Shown here in pieces: positions 8,499 to 16,897 of a stretch of DNA of 64,000 nucleotides (the stretch's first letter is position 1; every line of letters begins with the position of its first letter). The DNA is from Nitrospirota bacterium (GTDB lineage Bacteria > Nitrospirota > Thermodesulfovibrionia > Thermodesulfovibrionales > UBA6898), in NCBI GenBank assembly GCA_004321925.1, contig SCQH01000014.1, positions 30,809-94,808 of the forward strand, written 5' to 3'. The notes beneath the pieces are model-generated. The model was not told the DNA's origin, ran no database searches, and worked only from the letters and a program-made list of their open reading frames with translations. The position numbers were made by a program, and so were the translations under genes.

Positions 8499-9691
8499 TG
8501 GCTGTTTTTTCGTACAAGGCCACAACACCTGAGGGGACGCTCACGGAGGGTGTTATCGAGGCTGCTGATGAGAGCACTGCCCTGGACCGGATCAGGAATT
8601 CCGGTCTCATACCCCTCAAGATCGCTGCCCCCCGGGACTCTTCGGCCAGGAGTTTTTTTGCGCGGGCGCCGAAAGGCGACATCCTGACATTCACCAATGA
8701 ACTTTCCGCCCTGCTCGGGGCCGGGCTCCCCCTTGACCGCGCCCTGAACATCCTCTCTGACATATCGGAAAGCGGGGAGATGAAGGAGATCATTAAGACG
8801 ATACTGAAATCGATCCGCGAGGGGAGCGCTTTTTCGGATGCCCTCTCGAAGCATCCGCGGGTCTTCCCGAAGCTCTACGTTAATATGATCCGGGCCGGCG
8901 AGGCAGGCGGTGTCCTCGATGTCGTGCTCGATAAGCTGAACGAATTTCTCGAATCGACCAAGGAGTTGAAGGAGCATGTCTTTTCTGCCATGATCTATCC
9001 GGCCATCCTCCTGGGGACGGGCGGGCTTTCGATCCTGGTGCTGCTGATCTATGTGCTGCCTAAATTTTCGGTCATCTTTGCCGAGATGGGCACGACCATG
9101 CCCCTTCCGACACAGATCATCATCGGGATCAGCAACGGGGTGAAATATTACTGGTGGATGGTCCTCATCGTTGCCTTTTTTGCCTGGATCGCCGCCAGAA
9201 ATTATATACGGACCGAAGAAGGCCGGTATCAGTGGGATTCCCTGAAGCTGAGACTGGTCGGGGACCTGGTCCGCAAGATCGAGACCGCGCGGTTCACCCG
9301 GACCCTCGGGACGCTGCTGCAGAGCGGCGTGCCCCTCCTGCAGGCCCTGAACAATTCAAAGGACATCATCAACAACCGCGTCATTGCCGCATCGATCGAC
9401 GGCGTCTCCAAAGGGGCGAAGGAAGGAAAGGGTATCGCGGCGCCGCTTGCCAGTGCGAATGTCCTGCCCTCCCTTGCGCTTTCGATGATAAAGGTCGGCG
9501 AGGAGACCGGGCAGCTCGATGTCATGCTCCTGCGGGTTGCCACAACCTATGAAAAGAGCCTCAGGGTGGCCATCAAGAGGTTCATCAGTTTTCTGGAGCC
9601 GGTGATGATACTCGGGATGGGGCTGGTCATAGGCTTTATCGTCATGTCCATGCTTATGGCCATATTCAGCATAACCAACCTGCCGTTCTGA
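8498..9691 (+). CDS. gspF: Type II secretion inner-membrane platform protein GspF
   Basis: 397 residues with two T2SSF domains (about 70-190 and 270-392) and three long hydrophobic segments (near 168-192, 218-240 and 366-392). Both domain copies carry the conserved G-x-L-x2-A/E-type pattern (GEAGGVLDVVLDKL and GEETGQLDVMLLRV). The initiation codon overlaps the gspE stop by one base. It links the GspE motor to the pseudopilus in the inner membrane. Confidence 0.92.
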   Translation: MAVFSYKATTPEGTLTEGVIEAADESTALDRIRNSGLIPLKIAAPRDSSARSFFARAPKGDILTFTNELSALLGAGLPLDRALNILSDISESGEMKEIIKTILKSIREGSAFSDALSKHPRVFPKLYVNMIRAGEAGGVLDVVLDKLNEFLESTKELKEHVFSAMIYPAILLGTGGLSILVLLIYVLPKFSVIFAEMGTTMPLPTQIIIGISNGVKYYWWMVLIVAFFAWIAARNYIRTEEGRYQWDSLKLRLVGDLVRKIETARFTRTLGTLLQSGVPLLQALNNSKDIINNRVIAASIDGVSKGAKEGKGIAAPLASANVLPSLALSMIKVGEETGQLDVMLLRVATTYEKSLRVAIKRFISFLEPVMILGMGLVIGFIVMSMLMAIFSITNLPF

Positions 9692-9693
9692 CA

Positions 9694-10194
9694 GTGGATG
9701 CTGGGATGCAGACCAACCCGCCATCAGACCGCTCACCCCATTCCGCCGTCAGGCCCCTGAGACAGTCACACGGGTTCACCCTCCTTGAACTGATCATCGT
9801 CATGTTCCTTGTGGCCCTGCTCTTCGGGATGGCGACGGTTTTTCTGGTCAACAGTCTGCCCGCCGGAAAGTTCAATGCGGCAGTGAGGGACCTGGGCTCT
9901 GCGATCCGGCATGCGCGGTCTCTGGCTCAGGTCAACGGGACGGCGCAGGCCGTTGTCCTGGACCTTGACGGCAAGAGGTTCGGCATCAGCGGAAAGGTGA
10001 TGAAGCCGTTCCCCCCGGATGTCATGATCAGGGTCCAGGCGCCTTTTTCAGAGGATGTCACCACGGGCACCTACTCCTTTCATTTCAGTCCTTCCGGCGG
10101 ATCTGACGGAGGGACGATCGTCCTTATGAGTGCGAAAAGGAAGGTCCGGATCGAACTGGACCCGGTAGCCGGAGCTATCGTGGTGAGAGAATGA
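9694..10194 (+). CDS. gspH: Type II secretion minor pseudopilin GspH
   Basis: 166 residues. A prepilin peptidase site is at G27/F28 (SHG|FTLLELI, with Glu at mature position 5), followed by a hydrophobic helix. The continuation (IRHARSLAQVNGTAQAVVLDLDGKRF) is the GspH/FimT pattern rather than the major pseudopilin GspG. Start is GTG 9694, or ATG 9706 twelve bases later; neither has a good ribosome site. Lies 2 bp after gspF and overlaps gspI. The leader before the cleavage site is rather long for a pseudopilin, favouring the shorter start. Confidence 0.85.
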   Translation: MDAGMQTNPPSDRSPHSAVRPLRQSHGFTLLELIIVMFLVALLFGMATVFLVNSLPAGKFNAAVRDLGSAIRHARSLAQVNGTAQAVVLDLDGKRFGISGKVMKPFPPDVMIRVQAPFSEDVTTGTYSFHFSPSGGSDGGTIVLMSAKRKVRIELDPVAGAIVVRE

Positions 10195-10592
10195 CCAGCC
10201 CGAAGGCCGGACAGCGGAGCGCAGGTTTTACCCTCCTTGAGGTCCTTGTTGCGATGGCAGTGCTGAGCATTGCCATCGTAGCTGTCTTTGAGCTCTTCTC
10301 TGCCGACCTCAGGGTGCTTTCGGCATCAGACGATTATGCCGCCGCCGTCATAAAGGCAGAGGCAAAGATGCGGGAGGTCCTCGATGACGAGAAGCTCACC
10401 GAACGCTCCTGGCAGGAGACCTCTGACGACGGGTTTGTCTTTGCGGGGGTCATAAAGAAGACGGCTGAGAACAGGACGGAGGTCCTGCCGGTGGACCTCC
10501 TTGAGATAGATCTCACGGTCACCTGGACCCGGGGGCTGAAGGAGCGTTCTTTCAGCATCAGGACAATGAAGCTTGTGGCGAAGAAGGTATGA
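10191..10592 (+). CDS. gspI: Type II secretion minor pseudopilin GspI
   Basis: 133 residues with prepilin cleavage site G12|F13 (FTLLEVLVAMAVLSIA, Glu5 present) and a short globular domain ending in a SFSIRTMKLV strand, fitting GspI. The start overlaps gspH by 4 bp and the stop overlaps gspJ by 4 bp. With GspJ and GspK it would form the pseudopilus tip complex in the periplasm. Confidence 0.87.
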   Translation: MTSPKAGQRSAGFTLLEVLVAMAVLSIAIVAVFELFSADLRVLSASDDYAAAVIKAEAKMREVLDDEKLTERSWQETSDDGFVFAGVIKKTAENRTEVLPVDLLEIDLTVTWTRGLKERSFSIRTMKLVAKKV

Positions 10593-11275
10593 AAGAACTC
10601 CCGGGAGGCCGCGCAGATCTGACCGCATCGCGTGAAGCCGGGTTTACCCTGCTGGAGCTGATGATATCTTTTGCGATCATCGCCCTCATCGTTGTTGCCA
10701 TCGCCGGTTCCATACGTCTTGCCCAGCATTCCATGGAGTCGGGGGAAAAAAAGGCTGATGCCCTCGAAAGGACCCGGGTCTCCTTCACTATCATCAACTC
10801 GCAGATACAGTCCCAGGCCCCGCTGACGTATGTGGATGATGCGAAACAGAAATTCTATTTCGAGGGTGACCGGGAGACCCTGCAGCTGTCGACCAACTAT
10901 TCGATCTGGGGGAGGGAGAAGGGCTTTGTGGTCGTCAGGTACAGGGTGGAATCCGACAGCAGGGGCAAAAAGACGCTCCTTGCCTCTGAAAAGACCATTG
11001 GACTTGACAACAGCAGGGAGACCAGTCTCTTTACGGGATTCGATACCATATTTTTCGAGTATTTTTTTAAAGAGCCGGCAGCAGAGCAGGGCACCTGGAT
11101 CGAGAAATGGACCGAGGAAACGAGCGTCCCCGAAAAGATACGCCTTAATCTTGTGATGGATAGAAAAGATTACTCTATGATCATCCCGATGAGGACTGCG
11201 GTGGTCCGGGGCAAGCAGCAGTCCTCAGCGCCCGGAGCTTCGACCAGGCCGTCAAGGCCGGGGGGCAGACCGTGA
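10589..11275 (+). CDS. gspJ: Type II secretion minor pseudopilin GspJ
   Basis: 228 residues. Prepilin site G18|F19 (FTLLELMISFAIIALI) followed by a domain rich in beta-strands. Length and place between gspI and gspK identify it as GspJ. Translationally coupled on both sides through 4-bp overlaps. The C-terminal ~20 residues are rich in Ser, Pro, Gly and Arg and look disordered. Confidence 0.85.
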   Translation: MKELPGGRADLTASREAGFTLLELMISFAIIALIVVAIAGSIRLAQHSMESGEKKADALERTRVSFTIINSQIQSQAPLTYVDDAKQKFYFEGDRETLQLSTNYSIWGREKGFVVVRYRVESDSRGKKTLLASEKTIGLDNSRETSLFTGFDTIFFEYFFKEPAAEQGTWIEKWTEETSVPEKIRLNLVMDRKDYSMIIPMRTAVVRGKQQSSAPGASTRPSRPGGRP

Positions 11276-12249
11276 GCAGAAACTTCATCCACCTGCGAAA
11301 TGATCAGGGCATTGCGCTGCTCCTTGTACTGTGGGTACTGATGGTATTGATGGTCATGGCGTTGTCGTTCACCTACCTGACGAGGACCGAGGCCCTCGGG
11401 GCCCTGTCCTTCAGGCAGACGGTTGAGAGAAAGTTCCTGGCCGAGGCCGGGATCGAAAGGGCGGTCATGGAGATCTTATACCGGCGCCTCAACCAGGGGG
11501 CAAAGGTCATCCAGGAGGACAGGGAGGTATGGAGGACTGACGGCACTCCTTACAGGACCGAGACCGGGACCGGCCACTATTCCGTGCGCATAATTGATGA
11601 GGGCGGCAAGGTGGACATTAACAGAACGCCTGATGTAATATTAAGAAATCTCCTGCATAACCGGGGATTGAAACAGGAGGATGCAGACATGATCGTTGAT
11701 GCGATCATGGACTGGAGAGACGCTGATGACCTGCACAGGATAAACGGGGCCGAGAGCGACTATTATATGTCCCTGCCCAATCCCTATAAGGCACGGAATG
11801 CTGATTTTGAGACGCTGGAGGAACTGCTGCTGGTGAAGGGTGTTACTGCTGAACTTTTATATGGAGGTGCGGGCACGAAAGGCCTTATCGACCTCCTGAC
11901 GATCAATTCAAGGACCGGCAAGGTCAACCTCAATTCAGCTCCCCGCGAGGTCCTGATGGCGGTTCCGGGCATGTCGGCAGAGGATGCCGATGCCATCCTG
12001 GCCAACCGCGATGCCCAGCCCCCGCTGAACGTCACGGCGTTGATCGGCAAAAATTATACGGTCCTTGCACCATTCGTCGATCTTGCCGATAGCACGGCGT
12101 TCTCGATCGAATCATCGGGCCACCGGCCCGCAGACAAGACCGGGTATGCGATCAGGGCCACGATCGCCCTGGAGCAAAATGGTAAATTCCGGTATCTTTA
12201 TTACAAAAGCCCGGTGACGATAGATAATGCCAGCGATACCAGCAACTAA
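11272..12249 (+). CDS. gspK: Type II secretion minor pseudopilin GspK
   Basis: 325 residues. The N-terminal signal is G13|I14 with a hydrophobic helix (IALLLVLWVLMVLMVMALSF) and no Glu at mature position 5, as is normal for GspK. The large domain contains the helix-hairpin-helix-like saposin insert with DINRTP and VNLNSAPREVLMAVPGM motifs seen in GspK proteins. Tip protein of the pseudopilus. Overlaps gspJ by 4 bp and gspL by 23 bp. Confidence 0.9.
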   Translation: MSRNFIHLRNDQGIALLLVLWVLMVLMVMALSFTYLTRTEALGALSFRQTVERKFLAEAGIERAVMEILYRRLNQGAKVIQEDREVWRTDGTPYRTETGTGHYSVRIIDEGGKVDINRTPDVILRNLLHNRGLKQEDADMIVDAIMDWRDADDLHRINGAESDYYMSLPNPYKARNADFETLEELLLVKGVTAELLYGGAGTKGLIDLLTINSRTGKVNLNSAPREVLMAVPGMSAEDADAILANRDAQPPLNVTALIGKNYTVLAPFVDLADSTAFSIESSGHRPADKTGYAIRATIALEQNGKFRYLYYKSPVTIDNASDTSN

Positions 12250-13786
12250 GAGATTGGCCTCATACACGGCAGCCTCTGCCCTGAAACTTGCAGGCCTGGG
12301 GCAGGCCCTTAAAGAGGTGTTGTTCTTCAGTCCTGCCGACGACCGCATCTATCCGCGCAGAAACCTTTCCGCAGTCATCGAAAAGGGCCTGATCTCCGTT
12401 GCCTTCGGTTCAAAGGTGTTTTCGATGATCTCGATAAAAGGCGCGCGGGAATATCCCTTTGATGAGTCGAAATATCCCCAGCCCGAGGAACTGGCCTCAG
12501 CCGTATCTCTGGCGCTCAGCGAGCTGGGCGGGCAGGCCTCAGAGATAACTCTCTGCCTTCCGAAGGCATGGACCGTTGTCAAGACCGTGGATTTTCCTGC
12601 AACGGTCAGGGAGAACCTCCCGGACGTTGTGCGGTACGAGATGGACAGGATCACCCCTTTCAGTCCTGACGATGCCTATTATGACTTCAGGGTCCTGCAT
12701 GAGAAGAACGACAGGCTGACCCTGCTTATTGCCGCTGCCAGGACAGAGGTGGTGCTGCCGTATATCAATGCGCTGACGACGAAAGGGATCAGGGTCAGCA
12801 GGCTTTTTGTTGACCTGCAGGTGATGATGGAGCTCTGCCGGCATATGGACGGCCGTCCGGGCAGCCTCTTTCTGAAGGTGGAGCGTGATGGATATGAGGG
12901 TGCGCTGGACATGGCCGGTCCTGAGCCGGTCATCTTTGCAGATTCATTCAGTCAGGGCGATGAGCTGGGCCAGGTGCAGCAGCTTGCCGCAGCGATACAG
13001 TCACTGCCGGGACAGCAGGCCGGGGGGAAGGCCCAGCGGGCCATGCTCCTTATCAGGGACAACAACCCGGTCCTCAGGGAGCACCTGAAGTCCCGCCTGA
13101 ACCTGCCGGTGACGATGACAGGGGAGTCGGACCTCAGGGTCAGGTTCTCGGCCCCGGTCAAAGCCAGACCTTTTGCCGCGATCGCAGGCGTTTACCAGTC
13201 GCTGCAGCCAGAGGCCTCACAACTGGACCTTCTCAGGAGGGGCGTCAGGTCGCAGCAGAAGACGCCGTTTGCCGTCACCCTGCTCCTGCTGCTCGGCATC
13301 GTCGTTGTCGCCGGCCTTTATCTGGTTGCCCCGCTGCAGATCGAACAGCGCCGGCTCAGGGACATATCCGGCCAGGTGGCATCCAGGAAGGATGAGGTAA
13401 AAAAGATCGAGGCGCTTCAGAAGGAGCTTGAGGCGGTAAGCGCTGAGGTGGCGACGATCACCGATTTCAAAAAACCGGAACCGGCGACCCTCAACATACT
13501 CAGGGAGATCACGTCGGTAATGCCGAAGACAGCATGGCTTACCCGGGCCAAGATCACCGCCTCGACCGTTGAGATCGAGGGGTATGCCGGTTCAGCCAAT
13601 GAACTCCTGCCGAAGCTCGAGGCCTCACCCTACCTGAGGAAGGTGGAGTTCGGATCGTCGACGTTCAGGGACGCCAAGATGAATGCCGACAGGTTCGTCA
13701 TAAAGATGGAGATCGAGGGCGCAAAAAAGGCTGAGCCGATAAAGGGCGAGACTGTTGCGCCGAAGGCCGCAGGAGCTCCGAAATGA
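12227..13786 (+). CDS. gspL: Type II secretion protein GspL (PilM-like plus PilN-like)
   Basis: 519 residues. An actin-like PilM/GspL cytoplasmic domain spans about 45-330 (VKTVDFPATVRENLPDVVRYEMDRITPF is the characteristic stretch). A membrane helix at about 340-362 is followed by a coiled-coil and ferredoxin-like periplasmic PilN/GspL domain. It recruits GspE to the membrane. The ATG at 12227 lies inside the end of gspK; a later start is possible, because the first ~45 residues are not obviously conserved. The C-terminal tail is Lys/Ala/Pro-rich. Confidence 0.85.
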   Translation: MPAIPATKRLASYTAASALKLAGLGQALKEVLFFSPADDRIYPRRNLSAVIEKGLISVAFGSKVFSMISIKGAREYPFDESKYPQPEELASAVSLALSELGGQASEITLCLPKAWTVVKTVDFPATVRENLPDVVRYEMDRITPFSPDDAYYDFRVLHEKNDRLTLLIAAARTEVVLPYINALTTKGIRVSRLFVDLQVMMELCRHMDGRPGSLFLKVERDGYEGALDMAGPEPVIFADSFSQGDELGQVQQLAAAIQSLPGQQAGGKAQRAMLLIRDNNPVLREHLKSRLNLPVTMTGESDLRVRFSAPVKARPFAAIAGVYQSLQPEASQLDLLRRGVRSQQKTPFAVTLLLLLGIVVVAGLYLVAPLQIEQRRLRDISGQVASRKDEVKKIEALQKELEAVSAEVATITDFKKPEPATLNILREITSVMPKTAWLTRAKITASTVEIEGYAGSANELLPKLEASPYLRKVEFGSSTFRDAKMNADRFVIKMEIEGAKKAEPIKGETVAPKAAGAPK

Positions 13787-14334
13787 AGGGGAGCAGGACA
13801 CTTATCCTCGGGATCCCGCTGATCCTCCTGCTGCTGGGGGTTGCCGGATACAAATATGGATACCAGCGGGTGAAGTCCGACCTGTCTTCAATAAAAGAGG
13901 ACGAGGCAGTGAAGGCAAAGCTGCTTGACAAGTACCTTGCCCTGATAGCCGAGAAGCCGCAGCTTGAAAAGAGGATCGCTGCATTGAAGGCGGAGCGGCA
14001 GGCCGACAATTCGAAGCTCGTCGACGGACAGACCCCGTCTCTCGCTGCAGCTGCCCTGCAGGAGACGATCAAGGGGATCATTTCCGGAAGGGGGGGGAGC
14101 ATCTCGAGCGAGCGTGTCGGGAAACCGGAGAACCTGGGCAAATTCAAGGTTATAAGCGTCAGCATCGATGCGGTGCTTCCTGATGTGCGGGCCCTGAGCG
14201 ATATCTTATATTCCATCGAGACGAGGACCCCGTATCTGGTCGTCAAGGAGATTGATGCAAGGAGCCGGAACCTCAGGGACCCGAAGGACCTTACCATTAA
14301 ACTTGATATAGTGGCGTTAACGGCAGCCAAGTGA
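13783..14334 (+). CDS. gspM: Type II secretion protein GspM (PilO-like)
   Basis: 183 residues. One membrane helix at about 7-24, then a coiled coil (about 30-70) and a small ferredoxin-like domain, the GspM/PilO layout. Overlaps gspL by 4 bp. It would pair with GspL in the inner membrane. Last gene of the operon; no gspN, gspC, gspD or gspG follows. Identification rests on architecture and place, since the family is weakly conserved. Confidence 0.78.
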   Translation: MKGSRTLILGIPLILLLLGVAGYKYGYQRVKSDLSSIKEDEAVKAKLLDKYLALIAEKPQLEKRIAALKAERQADNSKLVDGQTPSLAAAALQETIKGIISGRGGSISSERVGKPENLGKFKVISVSIDAVLPDVRALSDILYSIETRTPYLVVKEIDARSRNLRDPKDLTIKLDIVALTAAK

Positions 14335-14411
14335 TCTATCAGGTGTGAGGATCTTTCTGCGGAATGTTTTACCCTGCTGATGGTTGCTTCAGCGGACTGC
14401 TGTGAACTTTT

Positions 14412-15206
14412 CTAAAGCTCTGCCCCGCGTTTGTAGGCCGTCACATCAGCGAAGAAGGCCTTCACGAATTTCCCCGAGGAAGCGGCCCCGCCGGGTTTGG
14501 CCTTGATGACCTCTGAATTTTCCCAGTTCTGGAACAGGTCGATGATCTTGTCGAGGGATTCAAGATGCAGGGTCTCGATCGCCTCCCGGTGCGGCAGGGA
14601 GGTGGGCAGGTTCCTGTCGATGAAGGAGCCTATCTTTTCCTGATTGAAGACCGACAGCAGGACCATTCCCTTGAATATCCTCTTGTTCGTCTTGAATGAA
14701 AAAAGGAGCCTGTCGAGCGAATTCTCCAGAAAGAGGTCGTTCCTGAGCTGTATCTTTCTGTCTATCGCAACCGCCTGTCTCCAGTATTTCTTGCTGATGA
14801 AGCAGTCCGCCTTCAGTTCCATGACGGTATGCCCGAGGTTCTTCCGGTCGGCCGTAAAGATGTTATGCGCTACGGTATCAGCGGCCAGATGGCTCATGTA
14901 CCCATAGACAAAGGCCTTCTGCTGGTCCGTGACCGCCGCATTATGGAGATCGAAGGCAACTTCCCAGCTGTGAGAGCTCCGGTGGTCCGGCAGGTACTTC
15001 TTGCCGATGATGCTGTCCGCCATGAGATTGCCGTAAATGAAATCCTTGCGGTATCTCCTGATGATCGCCAGCAGTCCGGCAGGCAGCAGTGGGCTCAGAG
15101 AAAATAGTTCGTTGCCCAGATAGATATGGGTCAATGGCCCCCAGGCAAGCGCCACTGAAGGAACGAGCATAAAAGAGACGGCAAGCAGTATCCTGAATAG
15201 TCTCAT
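14412..15206 (-). CDS. Exported zinc-dependent phospholipase C family protein
   Basis: 264 residues. A signal peptide ends at about residue 21 (VALA|WGP), which would leave Trp as the mature N terminus, as in zinc-dependent phospholipases C where Trp1 ligates zinc. Further metal-ligand candidates are His in GPLTHIYLG, Asp in NLMADSI, and His/Asp in YGYMSHLAADTVAHN. The family (PF00882) also contains uncharacterised bacterial proteins, so hydrolase activity on phospholipid is not proven. Its ATG overlaps the pepA stop by 4 bp, so the two are co-transcribed. Confidence 0.75.
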   Translation of the reverse strand: MRLFRILLAVSFMLVPSVALAWGPLTHIYLGNELFSLSPLLPAGLLAIIRRYRKDFIYGNLMADSIIGKKYLPDHRSSHSWEVAFDLHNAAVTDQQKAFVYGYMSHLAADTVAHNIFTADRKNLGHTVMELKADCFISKKYWRQAVAIDRKIQLRNDLFLENSLDRLLFSFKTNKRIFKGMVLLSVFNQEKIGSFIDRNLPTSLPHREAIETLHLESLDKIIDLFQNWENSEVIKAKPGGAASSGKFVKAFFADVTAYKRGAEL

Positions 15207-16654
15207 TGCATCCTCCTGATGATGTCAAACAGCAGCCTGACCCCGATACCCGAAGCCCCCTTGGGTGTATAGGGTTTGTCCTTTTCCGTCCATGCGGTCC
15301 CTGCTATGTCAAGATGGGCCCAGGGGGTGTCACCGGCGAATTCGCTGAGGAACTTCGCCGACGTTGCCAGAGACCCGGTCCTTCCCCCGATATTCTTTAT
15401 GTCCGCAACGTCGCTTTTAAGATATTCCCGGTATTCATCGAAGAGGGGCATCTCCCAGACCCTCTCATTCACAAAGTCAGCAGACTCCTTTATGACCTCC
15501 ATAACGGACCGGTTGTTCCCCATCATGGCAACCGCCTCGCCGCCGAAGGCAATGGCACAGGCGCCGGTGAGGGTCGCGATATCGATGACCGCGTGAGGCT
15601 TGAACCTTTTTGCATACCCGAGGGCATCAGCCAGCGTCAGGCGGCCTTCTGCATCGGTATTGATTATTTCGACGGTCATCCCGCCGAGCGTCCGGACAAC
15701 ATCTCCCGGCCGCGTTGCGCTGCCGCCCGGCAGGTTCTCGGTAGCCGGCAGGATCCCGATGATATGGACAGGGAGCCTGAGCAGGGAAACGGCCCTGATA
15801 AGGCCGAGCACCGCTGCACCTCCGGCCATATCATATTTCATCTTTTCTAGCCCGTCAGAGGGCTTGATCGAGAGCCCTCCGCTGTCAAAGGTGACTGACT
15901 TGCCGATAAGGATGAGCGGGTCCTTTTTCGATCCCCGGTACTCCAGGACGATGAACTTTGGAGGTTCGTCAGAGCCTTTCGATACAGACAGGTAGGCGCC
16001 CATCCCGAGCTTCTCAGCGTCCTTCCGCTCGAGAACGGTCACGCTGACGTCCTTCCCTCCAAGCGCAAGCGCTGCGCCGGCAAGATGCGTCGGGGTCATG
16101 GTGTTTGACGGGGCATTCACCAGGTCGCGGGCAAAACAGACAGCCGAGGCCAGGACCTCCATGGTCCTGATCCCGTCGCTCAGTGCTTTGAGCGGCTTTG
16201 AGAGCAGGGTGATCTTTCTGATCTCCCGGGTCTCTTTTTCGGTCTTGTAGAGGTCATAGGTATAGAGGCCCAGCAGGCCGCCTTCAATGAAATAGACGGC
16301 GGAGAGGTCATTGCCCGGGGTCGCCGGCAGGGAGAGCGCGACCTCCCTGATACCTGCGGTGCGAAGATGGGCAAGGGCCTTGCCGCCTGCCTGTCTGAGG
16401 ACCTCGGGACCGATCTTTTCTTTTTCCCCCAGGCCCAGTAGCAACAGCCGGCCGGGCTTTATATCGGCAGGGGCCGGCAGCAGGAGGACCTCGTTCTTTT
16501 TTCCGCTGAATTCATCAGGGGAGATCTTCCGGAGCAGGGCAGCGACCGAGGCACCCAGGTCCTTTGAGGGCTTGATCTGGCCTTCGATGAAAGGAAGGAT
16601 CAGGGCGTCGCAGGCGCAGTCTTTGCCCGGGATGTTTTTTATTTGTATATTCAA
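15203..16654 (-). CDS. pepA: Leucyl aminopeptidase (M17)
   Basis: 483 residues. The M17 signature NTDAEGRL is at 332-339, and metal and catalytic residues fall at K252, D257, D275, D334, E336 and R338. The N-terminal macro-like domain covers about 1-165. Cytosolic hexameric metallopeptidase that removes N-terminal residues. Start is TTG at 16654 with AAGGTG about 9 bases upstream; no better ATG is available in frame. First gene of a two-gene unit with the phospholipase-like gene. Confidence 0.92.
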   Translation of the reverse strand: MNIQIKNIPGKDCACDALILPFIEGQIKPSKDLGASVAALLRKISPDEFSGKKNEVLLLPAPADIKPGRLLLLGLGEKEKIGPEVLRQAGGKALAHLRTAGIREVALSLPATPGNDLSAVYFIEGGLLGLYTYDLYKTEKETREIRKITLLSKPLKALSDGIRTMEVLASAVCFARDLVNAPSNTMTPTHLAGAALALGGKDVSVTVLERKDAEKLGMGAYLSVSKGSDEPPKFIVLEYRGSKKDPLILIGKSVTFDSGGLSIKPSDGLEKMKYDMAGGAAVLGLIRAVSLLRLPVHIIGILPATENLPGGSATRPGDVVRTLGGMTVEIINTDAEGRLTLADALGYAKRFKPHAVIDIATLTGACAIAFGGEAVAMMGNNRSVMEVIKESADFVNERVWEMPLFDEYREYLKSDVADIKNIGGRTGSLATSAKFLSEFAGDTPWAHLDIAGTAWTEKDKPYTPKGASGIGVRLLFDIIRRMQ

Positions 16655-16712
16655 GATGTCAGCACCTTTATAGGATATAAGCTTATAATTAATTTTAATC
16701 TATCGGAGGCCG

Positions 16713-16752
16713 AAATATCCAGAACTTCCGGTTCGCCCGCCGGGATATTTTT
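16713..16752 (+). terminator. Terminator-like hairpin between pepA and rpsA-like gene
   Basis: AAATATCC (16713-16720) pairs with GGATATTT (16743-16750), with an inner CCGG/CCGG pairing, and a T-run ends at 16752. It is oriented as a plus-strand terminator, but no plus-strand gene lies directly upstream because pepA starts divergently. It may insulate the two divergent units or act on a short upstream transcript. Confidence 0.4.
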
Positions 16753-16771
16753 CACCCTTATGCTTGCGGCA

Positions 16772-16801
16772 TTGACTCAATCATACAAAATCTTTTAAAC
16801 T
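16772..16801 (+). promoter_or_regulatory. Candidate promoter for the S1-domain gene
   Basis: TTGACT at 16772-16777 and TAAACT at 16796-16801 with an 18-bp spacer, about 97 bp ahead of the start codon. Consensus match only. Confidence 0.35.
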
Positions 16802-16897
16802 TATAGACTTCGTTTGTTCATCACTTACCAGGATGACCAGTATTCCGCCGGGCGTCGTTGAACAAATAGAGACTAAATTGACAGTGAGGTAATTACT

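Noticed and set aside
7149..8528. 459-codon open frame on the minus strand
   Set aside because: It is exactly antisense to gspE and part of gspF, lacks any recognisable motif, and results from the GC-rich codon pattern of those genes.
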